Both the position numbers and the translations under genes were made by a program. The notes under the pieces are model-generated. The model did no database searches. It was not told where the DNA came from and saw only the letters and a list, made by a program, of their open reading frames with translations. From Flavobacterium johnsoniae (GTDB lineage Bacteria > Bacteroidota > Bacteroidia > Flavobacteriales > Flavobacteriaceae), in NCBI RefSeq assembly GCF_001879205.1, contig NZ_MLFK01000011.1, positions 62,001 through 126,000 of the forward strand: 64,000 nucleotides of DNA. The letters are read 5' to 3'. This document shows positions 18,187 through 27,201 of the stretch, one piece after another. The first letter of the stretch is position 1. The number at the start of each line of letters is the position of its first letter.

Positions 18187-18984
18187 ATGATTGATATAAA
18201 AACATTTAGTGAAGCAGCAGATTTACAAAATCCGCGACGTGTTTTAAAATATGTACTTGTATTTTGCACATCGGGTGAAACGACAGTTTCTGTTGATGAA
18301 AATGAATTTATATTAACCGAAAACTGTGTTCTAACGATTACATCCGGGCAAATTCATTACTTTAAAAACATACAAAATGCTGCAGGATTTGTTCTCGAAT
18401 TTACTTATGCTTTCTTCTGCAAAGATGACAACGACATGGAACTTATTTTCCATAACGGATTGTTCTGCCATTTTGCAATGAATGAAATGATTAAAGTGGA
18501 TAATCCCCAAATCGTTATTAAGGAATTAGAAGAAATTGGAAAAGAAATACACGAAAAACCATATCAATATTTAATTTCCATTCACAGCCGGATCGAATTG
18601 ATTTTAATCGAAATTAACAGAACCAAAATTAACCGCGGAGATGAAATCTACAAACCCGATGCTTTGTTCCTGCAGTTTCTGGAAACCGTAATACAAAACT
18701 TCGAAAAGAATCTTTCGGTAACGGAAGCTGCTAATTTAATTGGAACAACCGAAACCAAACTCAACGAACTTTCTAAACTGCATTGCAATAAAACTGCTCA
18801 AAATATCATTTTTGGATTGATTATTTCTGAAGCAAAAAGATTGTTTACTTATGAAAAATTATCAGTAAAAGAAGTCGCTTATGCTTTGGGTTTTAATGAT
18901 CCTTTTTATTTTTCCAACTTCTTTAAAAAGCATACCAATACCTCTCCAAAGTTCTTTAAAGAAAAAACGGTTGATAATTTGTAA
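18187..18984 (+). CDS. AraC-family transcriptional regulator
   Basis: The C-terminal AraC HTH (about residues 165-263) is clear: LSVTEAANLIGTTETKLNELSK and VKEVAYALGFNDPFYFSNFFKKH. The N-terminal half is a cupin-like sensor (TVSVDENEFILTENCVLTITSGQIHYF). I place the start at ATG 18187 (MIDIKTFSEA, 265 residues) rather than at a TTG 30 nt earlier, which lies in an AT-rich leader with a CTTTGCGAACTTTG repeat-like block. The next genes in the same direction are doxX and a cupin, but 232 bp with a repeat copy separate them. Target unknown. Confidence 0.87.
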   Translation: MIDIKTFSEAADLQNPRRVLKYVLVFCTSGETTVSVDENEFILTENCVLTITSGQIHYFKNIQNAAGFVLEFTYAFFCKDDNDMELIFHNGLFCHFAMNEMIKVDNPQIVIKELEEIGKEIHEKPYQYLISIHSRIELILIEINRTKINRGDEIYKPDALFLQFLETVIQNFEKNLSVTEAANLIGTTETKLNELSKLHCNKTAQNIIFGLIISEAKRLFTYEKLSVKEVAYALGFNDPFYFSNFFKKHTNTSPKFFKEKTVDNL

Positions 18985-19010
18985 ACAGGCTTTAATACAT
19001 TTTAAAAGAA

Positions 19011-19112
19011 TGTAAAAAGAGAAACTAGTTCTCAACACACAGATATGTTTACTTAAACAAGTGAAACGCCTTTTTTAAAGAAAACAAAATCTATGTTTCT
19101 CTGTGTTAAAAA
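19011..19112. repeat. Dispersed palindromic element, copy B (left end truncated)
   Basis: It shares with copies A and C the GAAACTAGTTCTCAACACA block (19021-19039), AAGTGAAACGCCTTTT (about 19059-19074) and the right end CTATGTTTCTCTGTGTTAAA (19091-19110). The left terminal repeat is degraded. It sits between the AraC and doxX genes. Confidence 0.65.
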
Positions 19113-19216
19113 AAGCAGACAAAAACTTAATTACATGCTTTTTCCAAGATTGTCTATTCTTTAAAGAGAACCACTGCCTGATCTTTGTATCTGATTAATT
19201 ACTAATAAAATAGTTT

Positions 19217-19651
19217 ATGAAAAGAGATCAGGATTATGCCGCTTTGTTTTTACGGATTGCACTTGGAGCAGGTTTTTTATCCGCCGTTTTAAGCAGGTTG
19301 GGATTATGGGGAGAGTACTCTTCGGGTTGGGAAAGTTTTTTAACTTATACCGAAAAAGTAAATTCATTTCTCCCGAAAAGAGTTATTCCATTCATTGCCA
19401 TAACTGCCACAATATTGGAAGCAACTTTAGCCTCACTCCTTTTAACTGGCTATCAAACCAAATCAGCCGCAATTGGCGCTTCAATTCTAACATTTGCATT
19501 TGCACTTGCCATGACCTACTCTTTCGGATTAAAAGATCCTTTAGACTATTCGGTATTTACATTTTCTATGGCTTCTTTTCTTTTGTATACAATTCCCGAA
19601 TACAAATGGAGTTTAGACCAGATTCTTTCTAAAAACAGCAAAAATAACTAA
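19217..19651 (+). CDS. DoxX-family membrane protein
   Basis: 144 residues with four predicted TM helices (about 7-27, 55-77, 82-102 and 108-128). The early RIALGAGFLSAVLSRLGLWG and the loop with FLPKRVIPFIAITATILEATLA are DoxX-like. It lies 17 nt ahead of a cupin gene and likely forms a two-gene unit with it. DoxX proteins are inner-membrane proteins tied to redox and thiol stress in some bacteria; the role here is open. Confidence 0.82.
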   Translation: MKRDQDYAALFLRIALGAGFLSAVLSRLGLWGEYSSGWESFLTYTEKVNSFLPKRVIPFIAITATILEATLASLLLTGYQTKSAAIGASILTFAFALAMTYSFGLKDPLDYSVFTFSMASFLLYTIPEYKWSLDQILSKNSKNN

Positions 19652-19667
19652 TTAAAAATCAATAAAA

Positions 19668-20012
19668 ATGGAAAAACAAATCACAAAAACAAGCGAACTT
19701 AATTGGAAACCTCTAATTGAAGAAGGGATAAATACAGACGGTATTTTAGGCAAAATTTTATGTTATGACGAAGAGGCAAAAAGACCATCTTCTTTCTTAT
19801 TAAAATTTGAAGCCGGCGCTTCCTATCCGAATCACATTCATCCCGCAGGAGAACAAATTTTCGTTCTCGAAGGCGAAGTGCGCTCTGGAAAAGACGAACT
19901 AAAAGCAGGCGACTACTTGTATATGCCGCCGGGAAGCACGCATTCTGTATTTTCAAGAACGGGGTGTACTTTATTGTTTATCGTACCAGAAGAAGTTGTG
20001 ATTTTGAAGTAA
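19668..20012 (+). CDS. Cupin-domain protein (ChrR-type)
   Basis: 114-residue single cupin. Motif 1 is SYPNHIHPAGEQIFVLEGEV (about 50-69), with two His and one Glu as metal ligands, and motif 2 is DYLYMPPGSTHSVFS (about 84-98), with the last His. There is no signal peptide, so it is cytosolic. It resembles the anti-sigma ChrR cupin domain in pattern but has no zinc-binding ASD part. Cotranscription with doxX is likely. Confidence 0.83.
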   Translation: MEKQITKTSELNWKPLIEEGINTDGILGKILCYDEEAKRPSSFLLKFEAGASYPNHIHPAGEQIFVLEGEVRSGKDELKAGDYLYMPPGSTHSVFSRTGCTLLFIVPEEVVILK

Positions 20013-20118
20013 TAAATTGCAGCGTTCCGTTTGCGATTTATTTCGTTTATTCGCTGTCGTTAAGTCCCCGGCTGTTCAAGTCGGGAAACTTTGCACAGCA
20101 TAAGTGCCATCAGTTTGA

Positions 20119-20553
20119 CTATCTCAAATCCTTCTTAATAACCAGATACTTCAAATCAGTATTTCCCACATTTTTAATTCCGTGTTCCATATTGGAAGGA
20201 CAGTAAAAACTGGTGTTTGGTCCGGCAGTTTTGGTTTTTCCGTCGAGGTAAAATTCGGCTGTGCCGTCGAGGATGTAGAAAAATTCTTCCTCCACGTGAT
20301 GATGCGGTGCGTGAGTTGATTTTCCAGGTTCAACAATACTCATTTTGAGTGTGTTTTCCTGAGTGAAGTTTTTATCTCCAAACCAATATTGATAACCTGC
20401 TTTAGTTTTTACGGCTTTATCTAATTCGAAATGATTGACACAGTTTTCGATAGTGTATTGCGGTTGTTCCGTTTCCTTTTTGGTTTCCTGACAAAAGCTT
20501 TGCTGGAAAAATAAAACAGTAATTGTAGTTTTTAGGATGGTTAGCGTTTTCAT
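20119..20553 (-). CDS. Exported cupin-domain protein
   Basis: 144 residues with a signal peptide ending about FFQQSFCQ. The cupin motif 1 THAPHHHVEEEFFYILDGTAEFYL carries His, His and Glu ligands, and motif 2 TSFYCPSNMEHGIKN the last His. It is convergent with the cytosolic cupin gene. The 106-bp gap between them is GC-richer than usual and holds a CCCGGCT/AGTCGGG hairpin. Substrate unknown. Confidence 0.82.
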   Translation of the reverse strand: MKTLTILKTTITVLFFQQSFCQETKKETEQPQYTIENCVNHFELDKAVKTKAGYQYWFGDKNFTQENTLKMSIVEPGKSTHAPHHHVEEEFFYILDGTAEFYLDGKTKTAGPNTSFYCPSNMEHGIKNVGNTDLKYLVIKKDLR

Positions 20554-20664
20554 TTTTTTATTGTAATGTTACGAAAAAATGCTTTTGATAAATTGAGATT
20601 AAAATAAAAATCTAATTTTTATCTTTAAAATCATATTCTCCAAAAAATCTTCAACTACGAGAAA

Positions 20665-20694
20665 TTTGAATATCAAAAATAAAAATTACTTTTG
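20665..20694 (+). promoter_or_regulatory. Promoter of SMP-30-like gene; decides the start codon
   Basis: TTG at 20665-20667, a 19-bp gap, and TACTTTTG at 20687-20694, a textbook Bacteroidota promoter. Transcription should begin near 20700, so the TTG at 20692 and the ATG at 20698 cannot be the start codon; the ATG pair at 20728/20731 can. Confidence 0.65.
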
Positions 20695-20727
20695 AAAATG
20701 CTTCAAAAGCAACTTTTAAACCTATTT

Positions 20728-21654
20728 ATGATGAATCCATTCCAACTTAAAATAAAATCATACTTTTTATTTCTTATTACTTTAACTTTTACAAATTTTA
20801 TATACGCTCAGACATCAAAAGAAAAAAGCCATTCCATAATAGCAAAAGGCGCAGTTCTCACACAAATATCAAATCAATTCAGTTTTACAGAAGGACCTGC
20901 TTCGGATAAAAAAGGAAATATTTATTTTACTGATCAGCCTAATAATAGAATTATGAAATGGTCGGTTAATGGTGAACTTTCTGTTTTTATGGAAAATGCA
21001 GGAAGAGCTAACGGTTTGTATTTTGATCACAAAGGCAATCTTTTGGCTTGCGCCGATGAAAAAAATGAACTTTGGAAAATAGACAAAAACAAAAATTATA
21101 CTGTATTAATAAACAACTTCGAAGGAAAAAGGCTGAATGGTCCTAATGATCTTTGGGTTGACCCAAAAGGTGGTATCTATTTTACAGACCCTTTTTACCA
21201 AAGGGATTACTGGACCCATACCTCCAAACAAATAGAGAAAGAATGCGTTTACTATTTATCTCCGGATAAATCCAAAATTATCAATGTTGAGAATGATCTT
21301 GTGAAACCAAATGGCATTATTGGAACTTCGGATGGAAAAACCTTATACGTTACGGATATAGCGGGAAATAAAACGTACTCTTATAAGATCGAAAGTAATG
21401 GTTCTTTAGGTAAAAAAAAGCTTTTTGCTGACTCAGGTTCAGATGGAATGACAATAGACGAGTCGGGAAATATTTACTTATGCGGAAAAGGAGTTACCAT
21501 ATTCAATCCACAAGGAGAAAAAATATCTCATATTGATGTTCCCGAACCTTGGACAGCTAATGTTTGTTTTGGAGGAAAAAAATTTAAAACCTTATTTATT
21601 ACTGCTGGCAAAAGTGTTTATACAATAGAAATGAACGTTCGAGGAATGAAATAA
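20728..21654 (+). CDS. SMP-30/gluconolactonase/LRE-family protein, exported
   Basis: A six-bladed beta-propeller lactonase-like protein. From the chosen ATG (308 residues) a signal peptide is seen (MMNPFQLKIKSYFLFLITL… cleaved near IYAQ). The blade motifs FTEGPASDKKGNIYFTDQPNNRI, RLNGPNDLWVDPKGGIYFTDPFY and VKPNGIIGTSDGKTLYVTD supply the Glu, Asn and Asp of the metal site in SMP-30 enzymes. It probably acts in the periplasm on a sugar lactone or similar ester. Earlier in-frame starts lie within the promoter and were rejected. Confidence 0.86.
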   Translation: MMNPFQLKIKSYFLFLITLTFTNFIYAQTSKEKSHSIIAKGAVLTQISNQFSFTEGPASDKKGNIYFTDQPNNRIMKWSVNGELSVFMENAGRANGLYFDHKGNLLACADEKNELWKIDKNKNYTVLINNFEGKRLNGPNDLWVDPKGGIYFTDPFYQRDYWTHTSKQIEKECVYYLSPDKSKIINVENDLVKPNGIIGTSDGKTLYVTDIAGNKTYSYKIESNGSLGKKKLFADSGSDGMTIDESGNIYLCGKGVTIFNPQGEKISHIDVPEPWTANVCFGGKKFKTLFITAGKSVYTIEMNVRGMK

Positions 21655-21922
21655 TCGATAATCATCGCTCTTATTTCTCTTGTTTATTTTAACAATTGCC
21701 AAAATTTTGGTTGAAATTTTATTCTTCAGTGAGAAATTAGACTTTTTTCAAAATTAAAAAACTTTAAAATCATGTCAATTTGATTCGAATTTTGTTTAAA
21801 ATGAAAATTTTCAAAACCAAAAAAACTTTTGAAATACCTTATTTTACTAGTATTTTAGTACTCTCTATGATTCGATAAGAAAATATTATGATAAAAATAT
21901 TTCATAATTAGAAAAACCGCCA
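21655..21922. other. Gene-free stretch before tetR
   Basis: AT-rich, with small palindromes (CCAAAATTTTGG near 21699 and TACTAGTATTTTAGTA near 21847) but no convincing ORF or terminator. The functional signals of this gap are at its right end: the TACATTTG box and operator copy 1. Confidence 0.5.
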
Positions 21923-21930
21923 TACATTTG
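21923..21930 (+). promoter_or_regulatory. -7 box of tetR promoter
   Basis: TACATTTG is a perfect TAnnTTTG. No clear -33 TTG is found at the right distance. The expected start of transcription (about 21937) falls inside operator copy 1, which is the usual layout for a self-repressing gene. Confidence 0.5.
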
Positions 21931-21956
21931 CCTAACAGTGTTAAACAATTTAATAC
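21931..21956 (+). promoter_or_regulatory. TetR operator-like repeat, copy 1
   Basis: The palindromic core TAACAGTGTTA (21933-21943) is followed by AACAATTTAAT. The same compound motif occurs four more times downstream of tetR, before the pump genes. A binding site for the adjacent TetR protein is inferred from its palindromic form and position. Confidence 0.65.
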
Positions 21957-21965
21957 TCGAATATA

Positions 21966-22559
21966 ATGGCTAGCAAAGATCGAATTTTAAGACAAAAAGA
22001 AGAGACAAGGAACAACATCCTTGGCGCTGCTTATGATATCGTAAAAGAAGAAGGCTGGAATGGTTTGAGTATGCGTAAAATTGCCGACAGAATCGAATAT
22101 ACTGCTCCTATTATTTATGAATACTTTTCGAATAAAGAAGCAATATTAGAAGAACTGACAGGCAAAGGTTTTATCAAGCTGACTAAAGAATTGCAAATTG
22201 CTATAGACAAATTTGAAAAACCTGAAGATCAGTTAGAAGCCATGTGGATGACTTACTGGGACTTCGCTTTTACTAATACTGAAATGTACCAACTGATGTT
22301 TGGTGTTCAAATGACCTGCTGCGCACAGCGATGTTCGGCTCAGGAAGCACCTTATAAATTGTTCACCGGTGTTATTGCTGAAGTAATGAAAGACAGCAAT
22401 CCTAGTGAAGATATCATTAAACAAAAATATTTTACTTTCTTTTCTGTTATTCATGGTTTAATCGCCATAAACATCATTAACAAAAGTGATATTTTAGAAA
22501 CTATAAATGCTCAAATTTTGAAGGATGCCATTGGTGGTATCATCAAATCAATACAGTAG
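21966..22559 (+). CDS. TetR/AcrR-family repressor of pump 3
   Basis: 197 residues. The N-terminal HTH (about 12-58) reads TRNNILGAAYDIVKEEG…LSMRKIADRIEYTAPIIYEYFSNKEAIL, typical of TetR. The C-terminal ligand domain has a Cys pair and a third Cys (TCCAQRC, about residues 118-124), which could sense a thiol-reactive compound; this is inference. The gene lies directly before the pump 3 operon and is framed by five operator-like repeats, so it very likely represses both itself and the pump. Confidence 0.92.
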   Translation: MASKDRILRQKEETRNNILGAAYDIVKEEGWNGLSMRKIADRIEYTAPIIYEYFSNKEAILEELTGKGFIKLTKELQIAIDKFEKPEDQLEAMWMTYWDFAFTNTEMYQLMFGVQMTCCAQRCSAQEAPYKLFTGVIAEVMKDSNPSEDIIKQKYFTFFSVIHGLIAINIINKSDILETINAQILKDAIGGIIKSIQ

Positions 22560-22574
22560 ATTTTTTTTCAATTT

Positions 22575-22796
22575 TTACTTAACAGTGTAAAATAATTTAA
22601 TCTGGATAACATAAAATCCTTTTTTTTATAACCTTAACTTAACACTGTTAGAAAATTTAATAAAGGTAAAATCGAGTTTTTTTACTCCTTTACTTAACAT
22701 CGTTAGATAATTTAATACTGATTTAGAAAAGAACTGAAGAGGACTTACTGTATGAAAATTTGCGCACATTTACTTAACAACGTTAGATAATTTAAT
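22575..22796 (+). promoter_or_regulatory. Operator array: copies 2-5 of the TAACA-GTTA motif
   Basis: Four compound repeats. The cores are TAACAGTGTAA (22580-22590), TAACACTGTTA (22640-22650), TAACATCGTTA (22695-22705) and TAACAACGTTA (22775-22785), each preceded by CT and followed by a purine-rich stretch ending ATTTAAT. Spacings are 60, 55 and 80 bp. Copies 4 and 5 share CGTTAGATAATTTAAT. The array fills the gap between tetR and the adaptor gene; its outer copy is about 95 nt from the chosen adaptor start. Likely TetR binding sites, possibly each tied to a start site. Confidence 0.65.
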
Positions 22797-22878
22797 TTAA
22801 TTAGATATGAATCCCGAGAATGCCAGAATACCTAAAATCTTTAAACGAGAAAATGTTCAACCAATTAAAACCAATAAA

Positions 22879-24021
22879 ATGAAAAATGTAATTATAACCA
22901 GTTTTATTCTGGCCCTAGTATTAAGCAGCTGTGCCGATAAAAATCAGGCACCTACTGCTCCGCCTCCACCGGTTTTACCTGTATTGGCTATCACAAGTGC
23001 AAATACAACAACTGACGCTGAATATCCTGCTGCTATACAAGGAACCGTTGATGTTGAAATTCGCCCGCAGGTAAGCGGTAACCTTGACCGAATTTTTGTT
23101 GACGAAGGTGCTTATGTAAGTAAAGGACAAACTTTATTCAAAATAAACGAGCGTCCATTTCGTGAGCAGTTAAACAATGCTTTGGCAAGTCTTCACGCTG
23201 CAGAAGCGGCTTTGATTAATGCAAATTTGGAAGTTGATAAATTGACGCCTTTAGTTCAAAACAAAGTAGTTTCTGATTATCAGCTAAAAACAGCTAAAGC
23301 TTCTCAAAAAATTGCAGCAGCAAATATTGAACAGGCAAAAGCTATGGTAGGTTCTGCTAAAATTAATTTAGGATATACTAATGTGACAGCTCCAGTAAGC
23401 GGTTACATAGGAAGACTGCCTAAAAAACAAGGAAGTTTAGTTTCTGCTTCTGATGTTGAGCCTTTAACAACTCTTTCTGATGTTCATGAAGTTTTTGCTT
23501 ATTTCTCTTTGAGCGAAACAGATTTCATCAACTTTAAATCAAAATACGCTGGAAATTCTTTAGGCGATAAAATCAAAAAATTACCTCCTGTTAATTTGAT
23601 TTTGGCTGACAACACTGATTATCCAAAAACTGGAAAAATCGATATGGTCGACGGTCAGTTTGATAAAACTACAGGTGCGATTACACTTAGAGCGACTTTT
23701 CCAAATGCAAACGGAACGCTTCGTTCTGGAAACACAGGTAGAATCCGTTTAGGTTTAAATCACGACGATGCTATTTTGGTTCCGCAGTCAGCTACAATAG
23801 AAATGCAGGATAAAGTATTTGTTTTCACTGTAGGTAAAGACAATAAAGTAACCAAAATGCCTATCACGGTTGTAGGTAAAAGCGGTACCAATTATTTAAT
23901 AAAAGAAGGTGTAAAAACGGGTGATCAAATCGTGTTAAGCGGTATTGACAAACTTCAGGATGGACAAGCGATTCAGCCGGAAAAATCAACAAAAGTTGCC
24001 CAAGTAACTAATAAAAAATAA
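22879..24021 (+). CDS. RND periplasmic adaptor, lipoprotein (pump 3, AcrA/MexA-type)
   Basis: The chosen ATG at 22879 gives MKNVIITSF… with lipobox LSSC (Cys18); an in-frame ATG at 22807 would add 24 residues ahead of the signal peptide and sits next to the operators, so I reject it. The 380-residue protein has the AcrA order: lipoyl half (VEIRPQVSGNLDRIFVDEG), alpha hairpin (about 85-150), INLGYTNVTAPVSGYIGR, beta-barrel and proximal domain (QSATIEMQDKVFVF). It is 12 nt from the permease gene. A Pro-rich linker (APTAPPPPVLP) follows the lipid anchor. Confidence 0.92.
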   Translation: MKNVIITSFILALVLSSCADKNQAPTAPPPPVLPVLAITSANTTTDAEYPAAIQGTVDVEIRPQVSGNLDRIFVDEGAYVSKGQTLFKINERPFREQLNNALASLHAAEAALINANLEVDKLTPLVQNKVVSDYQLKTAKASQKIAAANIEQAKAMVGSAKINLGYTNVTAPVSGYIGRLPKKQGSLVSASDVEPLTTLSDVHEVFAYFSLSETDFINFKSKYAGNSLGDKIKKLPPVNLILADNTDYPKTGKIDMVDGQFDKTTGAITLRATFPNANGTLRSGNTGRIRLGLNHDDAILVPQSATIEMQDKVFVFTVGKDNKVTKMPITVVGKSGTNYLIKEGVKTGDQIVLSGIDKLQDGQAIQPEKSTKVAQVTNKK

Positions 24022-24033
24022 TTCTAAAAGAAA

Positions 24034-27000
24034 ATGTTCAAAATATTTATACAAAGACCTGTACTGGCAACCGTAATTTCCATTTTATTGGTGATTCTGG
24101 GGGTATTGGGTTTAACTAAACTGCCTTTACAACAGTTTCCTGATATTGCGCCTCCATCGGTTTTGGTAACAGCGGTATATCCTGGAGCAAACGCAGAAAC
24201 GGTTTTACGTTCTGTGGCACCTTCTCTGGAAGAATCTATAAATGGTGTAGAAAACATGACTTACATGAGCTCTACAGCCAGTAACGACGGTACTTTAGCC
24301 ATTACAGTTTTCTTTAAACTGGGTACAGATGCTGACCAGGCTGCGGTAAACGTACAGAACAGAGTAGCGCAGGCAACCAGCCAGCTTCCTGCAGAGGTTG
24401 TACAGCAGGGTGTTATTACTGCAAAACAACAAAACAGTTTCATCATGGCAATTGGTATGTATACTGATGATGAAGCAAAATACGACCAAACCTTTGTGGC
24501 CAACTATGCACAGATTAATATTATTCCGGAACTAAAACGTATTCCGGGTGTAGGTTCTGCCAGTATTTTTGGTGGTGTAAAAGATTATTCGATGCGTGTT
24601 TGGTTAAACCCAACACAAATGTCAACTTACAAAGTGACGCCAAATGAAGTTATGGCGGCTATTCAGGACAAAAGTTTGGAAGCAGCTCCCGGAAAATTTG
24701 GAGAACGAAGCAAAGAAGTTTTTGAATACGTTATTAAATACAAAGGGAAATTAACCAAACCTGAAGATTATGAAAATATTGCTATACGTTCTAATGCAGA
24801 TGGCTCAGTACTTCGCTTAAAAGATGTAGCGAGAGTTGAACTTGGTGCTTACTCTTATAACAGTTTAACACGTTTAAATGGTAAAAAAGGAATTGTAATC
24901 GGGGTTATTCAGTTAGCTGGATCTAACTCTAATGATATTCAGATTGCCATTAACAAAATGATGGAAAAGGCTTCTAAAGATTTTCCAAAAGGTATAAAAC
25001 ACAATATATTTTATAGTACAAAAGTATCTCTTGACCAGTCTATCGAGCAGGTGGAGCATACATTACTGGAAGCTTTTATACTTGTATTTATTGTGGTATT
25101 TATCTTCTTGCAAGATTTTAGATCAACATTAATCCCGGCTATTGCTGTACCTGTAGCAATTTTAGGAACGTTCTTCTTCATGCAGTTATTCGGATTTTCG
25201 ATCAACCTTTTAACACTTTTCGCATTAATTCTGGCGATTGGTATTGTGGTAGATGATGCTATTGTAGTTGTCGAAGCCGTGCATGCGAAAATGGAGCATA
25301 AACGCTTGTCTCCAAAAATCGCAACCCATGAAGCAATGCACGAAATAACGGGTGCTATTATCTCGATTACGCTGGTAATGGCTGCTGTTTTCCTGCCGGT
25401 TGGTTTTATGGAAGGCTCTACGGGAGTTTTCTATCGTCAGTTTGCCTTTACGATGGCAATTGCAATTGTAATTTCGGCTGTTAACGCCTTAACATTGAGT
25501 CCGGCGCTTGCAGCATTATTCTTAAAAGATAATCACGGAGCACACGATCACGGGGCGCCTTACGAGAAAAAAGGATTTAAAGAAAAATTCTTTACCGCTT
25601 TCAACAGCAGTTTTGAATCGCTGACAAACCGTTACGTAGGCGGATTGAAATTCTTAATCAGAAGAAAATGGCTGAGTTTAGGCGGATTGGCTTTAATTAC
25701 AATAGCAACTGTTGTGATGGTAAAAACAACTCCTGCAGGATTTATTCCAACAGAAGATCAAGGATTTATTGCAATTGCAGTAAACACGCCATCTGGAACA
25801 TCATTAGACGGAACTCAAAAAGTAATGACTGAAGCTGAAAATACTTTAAGAGGTTTAGATGCTTCACGATTTGTAACCGCAATTTCTGGTTTCAACTTAT
25901 TGACTAACTCTACAAGCCCGTCTTCAGCAGTAGTTTTCGTATTGCTTAAACCAAATGAGGACCGTGGAGAATTAAAAAATATTGACGAAATCATGAATCA
26001 GGTTCGTGGTAAACTGGGTGCTATATCTGGCGGAAGCTTCTTCGTATTCAGTTTCCCAACTGTTCCAGGATTTAGTAACGTTGAGGCTTTAGATTTAGTA
26101 CTTCAAGATAAAACGGGAGGAAAACTGGATAAATTCAGTGGTATTTCTCAAAACTTTATCGGCGAATTAATGAAACGTCCTGAAATTGCAGTTGCCTTTA
26201 CAAGTTTCAAAGCAGATTATCCTCAATTACAATTGGATATCAACGACGAGAAAGCAAATCAATTGGGTGTTAATGTAAAAGACATTTTACAAACCATGCA
26301 GGCTTATTTTGGTAGCGCACAGGCTTCAGATTTCAACAGATTTGGTAAATATTACCGTGTTGTAGTTCAGGCTGATATTGCTGACAGAGCTGATCCAACC
26401 TCAATTGACAGGGTTTTTGTAAAAAACAAAACAGGCGAAATGGTGCCAATAAATACTTTAGTAAAACTAACTCGTATTTATGGTTCAGAAACCGCTTCAC
26501 GATACAATTTATTTAACTCAATTTCTATTAATGCGATTCCGAAACCAGGATTTAGTTCCGGAGATGCCATTAAAGCAATTGAAGAAGTAGCAGCACAACA
26601 ATTACCTGCAGGTTACGGGTTCGAATTCTCGGGTCAGACTCGTGAGGAGATTTCTTCCGGAGGGCAGTCTGCAACTATATTCTTACTGTGTTTGATATTC
26701 ATTTATTTCTTACTTGCTGCACAGTACGAAAGTTACATTTTGCCTTTGGCGGTAATCTTATCAATCCCTGCAGGTATTTTTGGAGTATTCGTAGCTATTG
26801 GTTTAACAGGAATTGAAAACAATATTTACGTGCAAGTTGCATTGGTCATGCTGATTGGACTTCTTGCCAAAAATGCCATCCTGATTGTAGAGTTTGCTTC
26901 GCAGAAAAGAAAATCGGGACAAGCGTTAATAAGAGCTTCAATCGATGCTGCAAAATTACGTTTACGACCAATTATCATGACGTCTCTTGCCTTTATTGTT

Positions 27001-27198
27001 GGTTTAGTGCCAATGATGAGCGCAAAAGGGCCATCAGCTCAGGGTAACCACTCTATTAGTATTGGTGCTGCCGGAGGGATGATTTCAGGAGTAATTCTAG
27101 GTTTGTTTATCATTCCGGTTTTATTCATCATCTTCCAGCATTTACAAGAAAAGGTTTCTGGAAAACCAGTTGCCGTAATTCATAACGAAGAAAAATAA
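24034..27198 (+). CDS. HAE1-family RND multidrug permease (pump 3, AcrB/MexB-type)
   Basis: 1054 residues, the standard AcrB length. The proton relay is complete: Asp407-Asp408 in TM4 (VVDDAIVVVE) and Lys946 in TM10 (LAKNAILIVEFA). The N-terminal FIQRPVLATVISILLVILG and the PLQQFPDIAPP start of the porter domain are HAE1 hallmarks. It exports hydrophobic drugs, detergents or bile-type compounds by family. It is followed after 3 nt by a 37-codon membrane peptide and later by its own OMF gene. Confidence 0.95.
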   Translation: MFKIFIQRPVLATVISILLVILGVLGLTKLPLQQFPDIAPPSVLVTAVYPGANAETVLRSVAPSLEESINGVENMTYMSSTASNDGTLAITVFFKLGTDADQAAVNVQNRVAQATSQLPAEVVQQGVITAKQQNSFIMAIGMYTDDEAKYDQTFVANYAQINIIPELKRIPGVGSASIFGGVKDYSMRVWLNPTQMSTYKVTPNEVMAAIQDKSLEAAPGKFGERSKEVFEYVIKYKGKLTKPEDYENIAIRSNADGSVLRLKDVARVELGAYSYNSLTRLNGKKGIVIGVIQLAGSNSNDIQIAINKMMEKASKDFPKGIKHNIFYSTKVSLDQSIEQVEHTLLEAFILVFIVVFIFLQDFRSTLIPAIAVPVAILGTFFFMQLFGFSINLLTLFALILAIGIVVDDAIVVVEAVHAKMEHKRLSPKIATHEAMHEITGAIISITLVMAAVFLPVGFMEGSTGVFYRQFAFTMAIAIVISAVNALTLSPALAALFLKDNHGAHDHGAPYEKKGFKEKFFTAFNSSFESLTNRYVGGLKFLIRRKWLSLGGLALITIATVVMVKTTPAGFIPTEDQGFIAIAVNTPSGTSLDGTQKVMTEAENTLRGLDASRFVTAISGFNLLTNSTSPSSAVVFVLLKPNEDRGELKNIDEIMNQVRGKLGAISGGSFFVFSFPTVPGFSNVEALDLVLQDKTGGKLDKFSGISQNFIGELMKRPEIAVAFTSFKADYPQLQLDINDEKANQLGVNVKDILQTMQAYFGSAQASDFNRFGKYYRVVVQADIADRADPTSIDRVFVKNKTGEMVPINTLVKLTRIYGSETASRYNLFNSISINAIPKPGFSSGDAIKAIEEVAAQQLPAGYGFEFSGQTREEISSGGQSATIFLLCLIFIYFLLAAQYESYILPLAVILSIPAGIFGVFVAIGLTGIENNIYVQVALVMLIGLLAKNAILIVEFASQKRKSGQALIRASIDAAKLRLRPIIMTSLAFIVGLVPMMSAKGPSAQGNHSISIGAAGGMISGVILGLFIIPVLFIIFQHLQEKVSGKPVAVIHNEEK

Positions 27199-27201
27199 TA
27201 A

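Noticed and set aside
19306..19632. 108-codon plus-strand ORF within doxX
   Set aside because: Overlaps the true DoxX frame entirely; composition is unlike a protein.
20013..20118. Possible tRNA or small RNA between the two cupin genes
   Set aside because: It has a CCCGGCT/AGTCGGG hairpin but no cloverleaf, and lies between convergent genes, so a terminator-like or repeat role is as likely.
21801..21878. 25-codon ORF before tetR (MKIFKTKKTFEI…)
   Set aside because: No family sign, AT-driven composition and no clear promoter.
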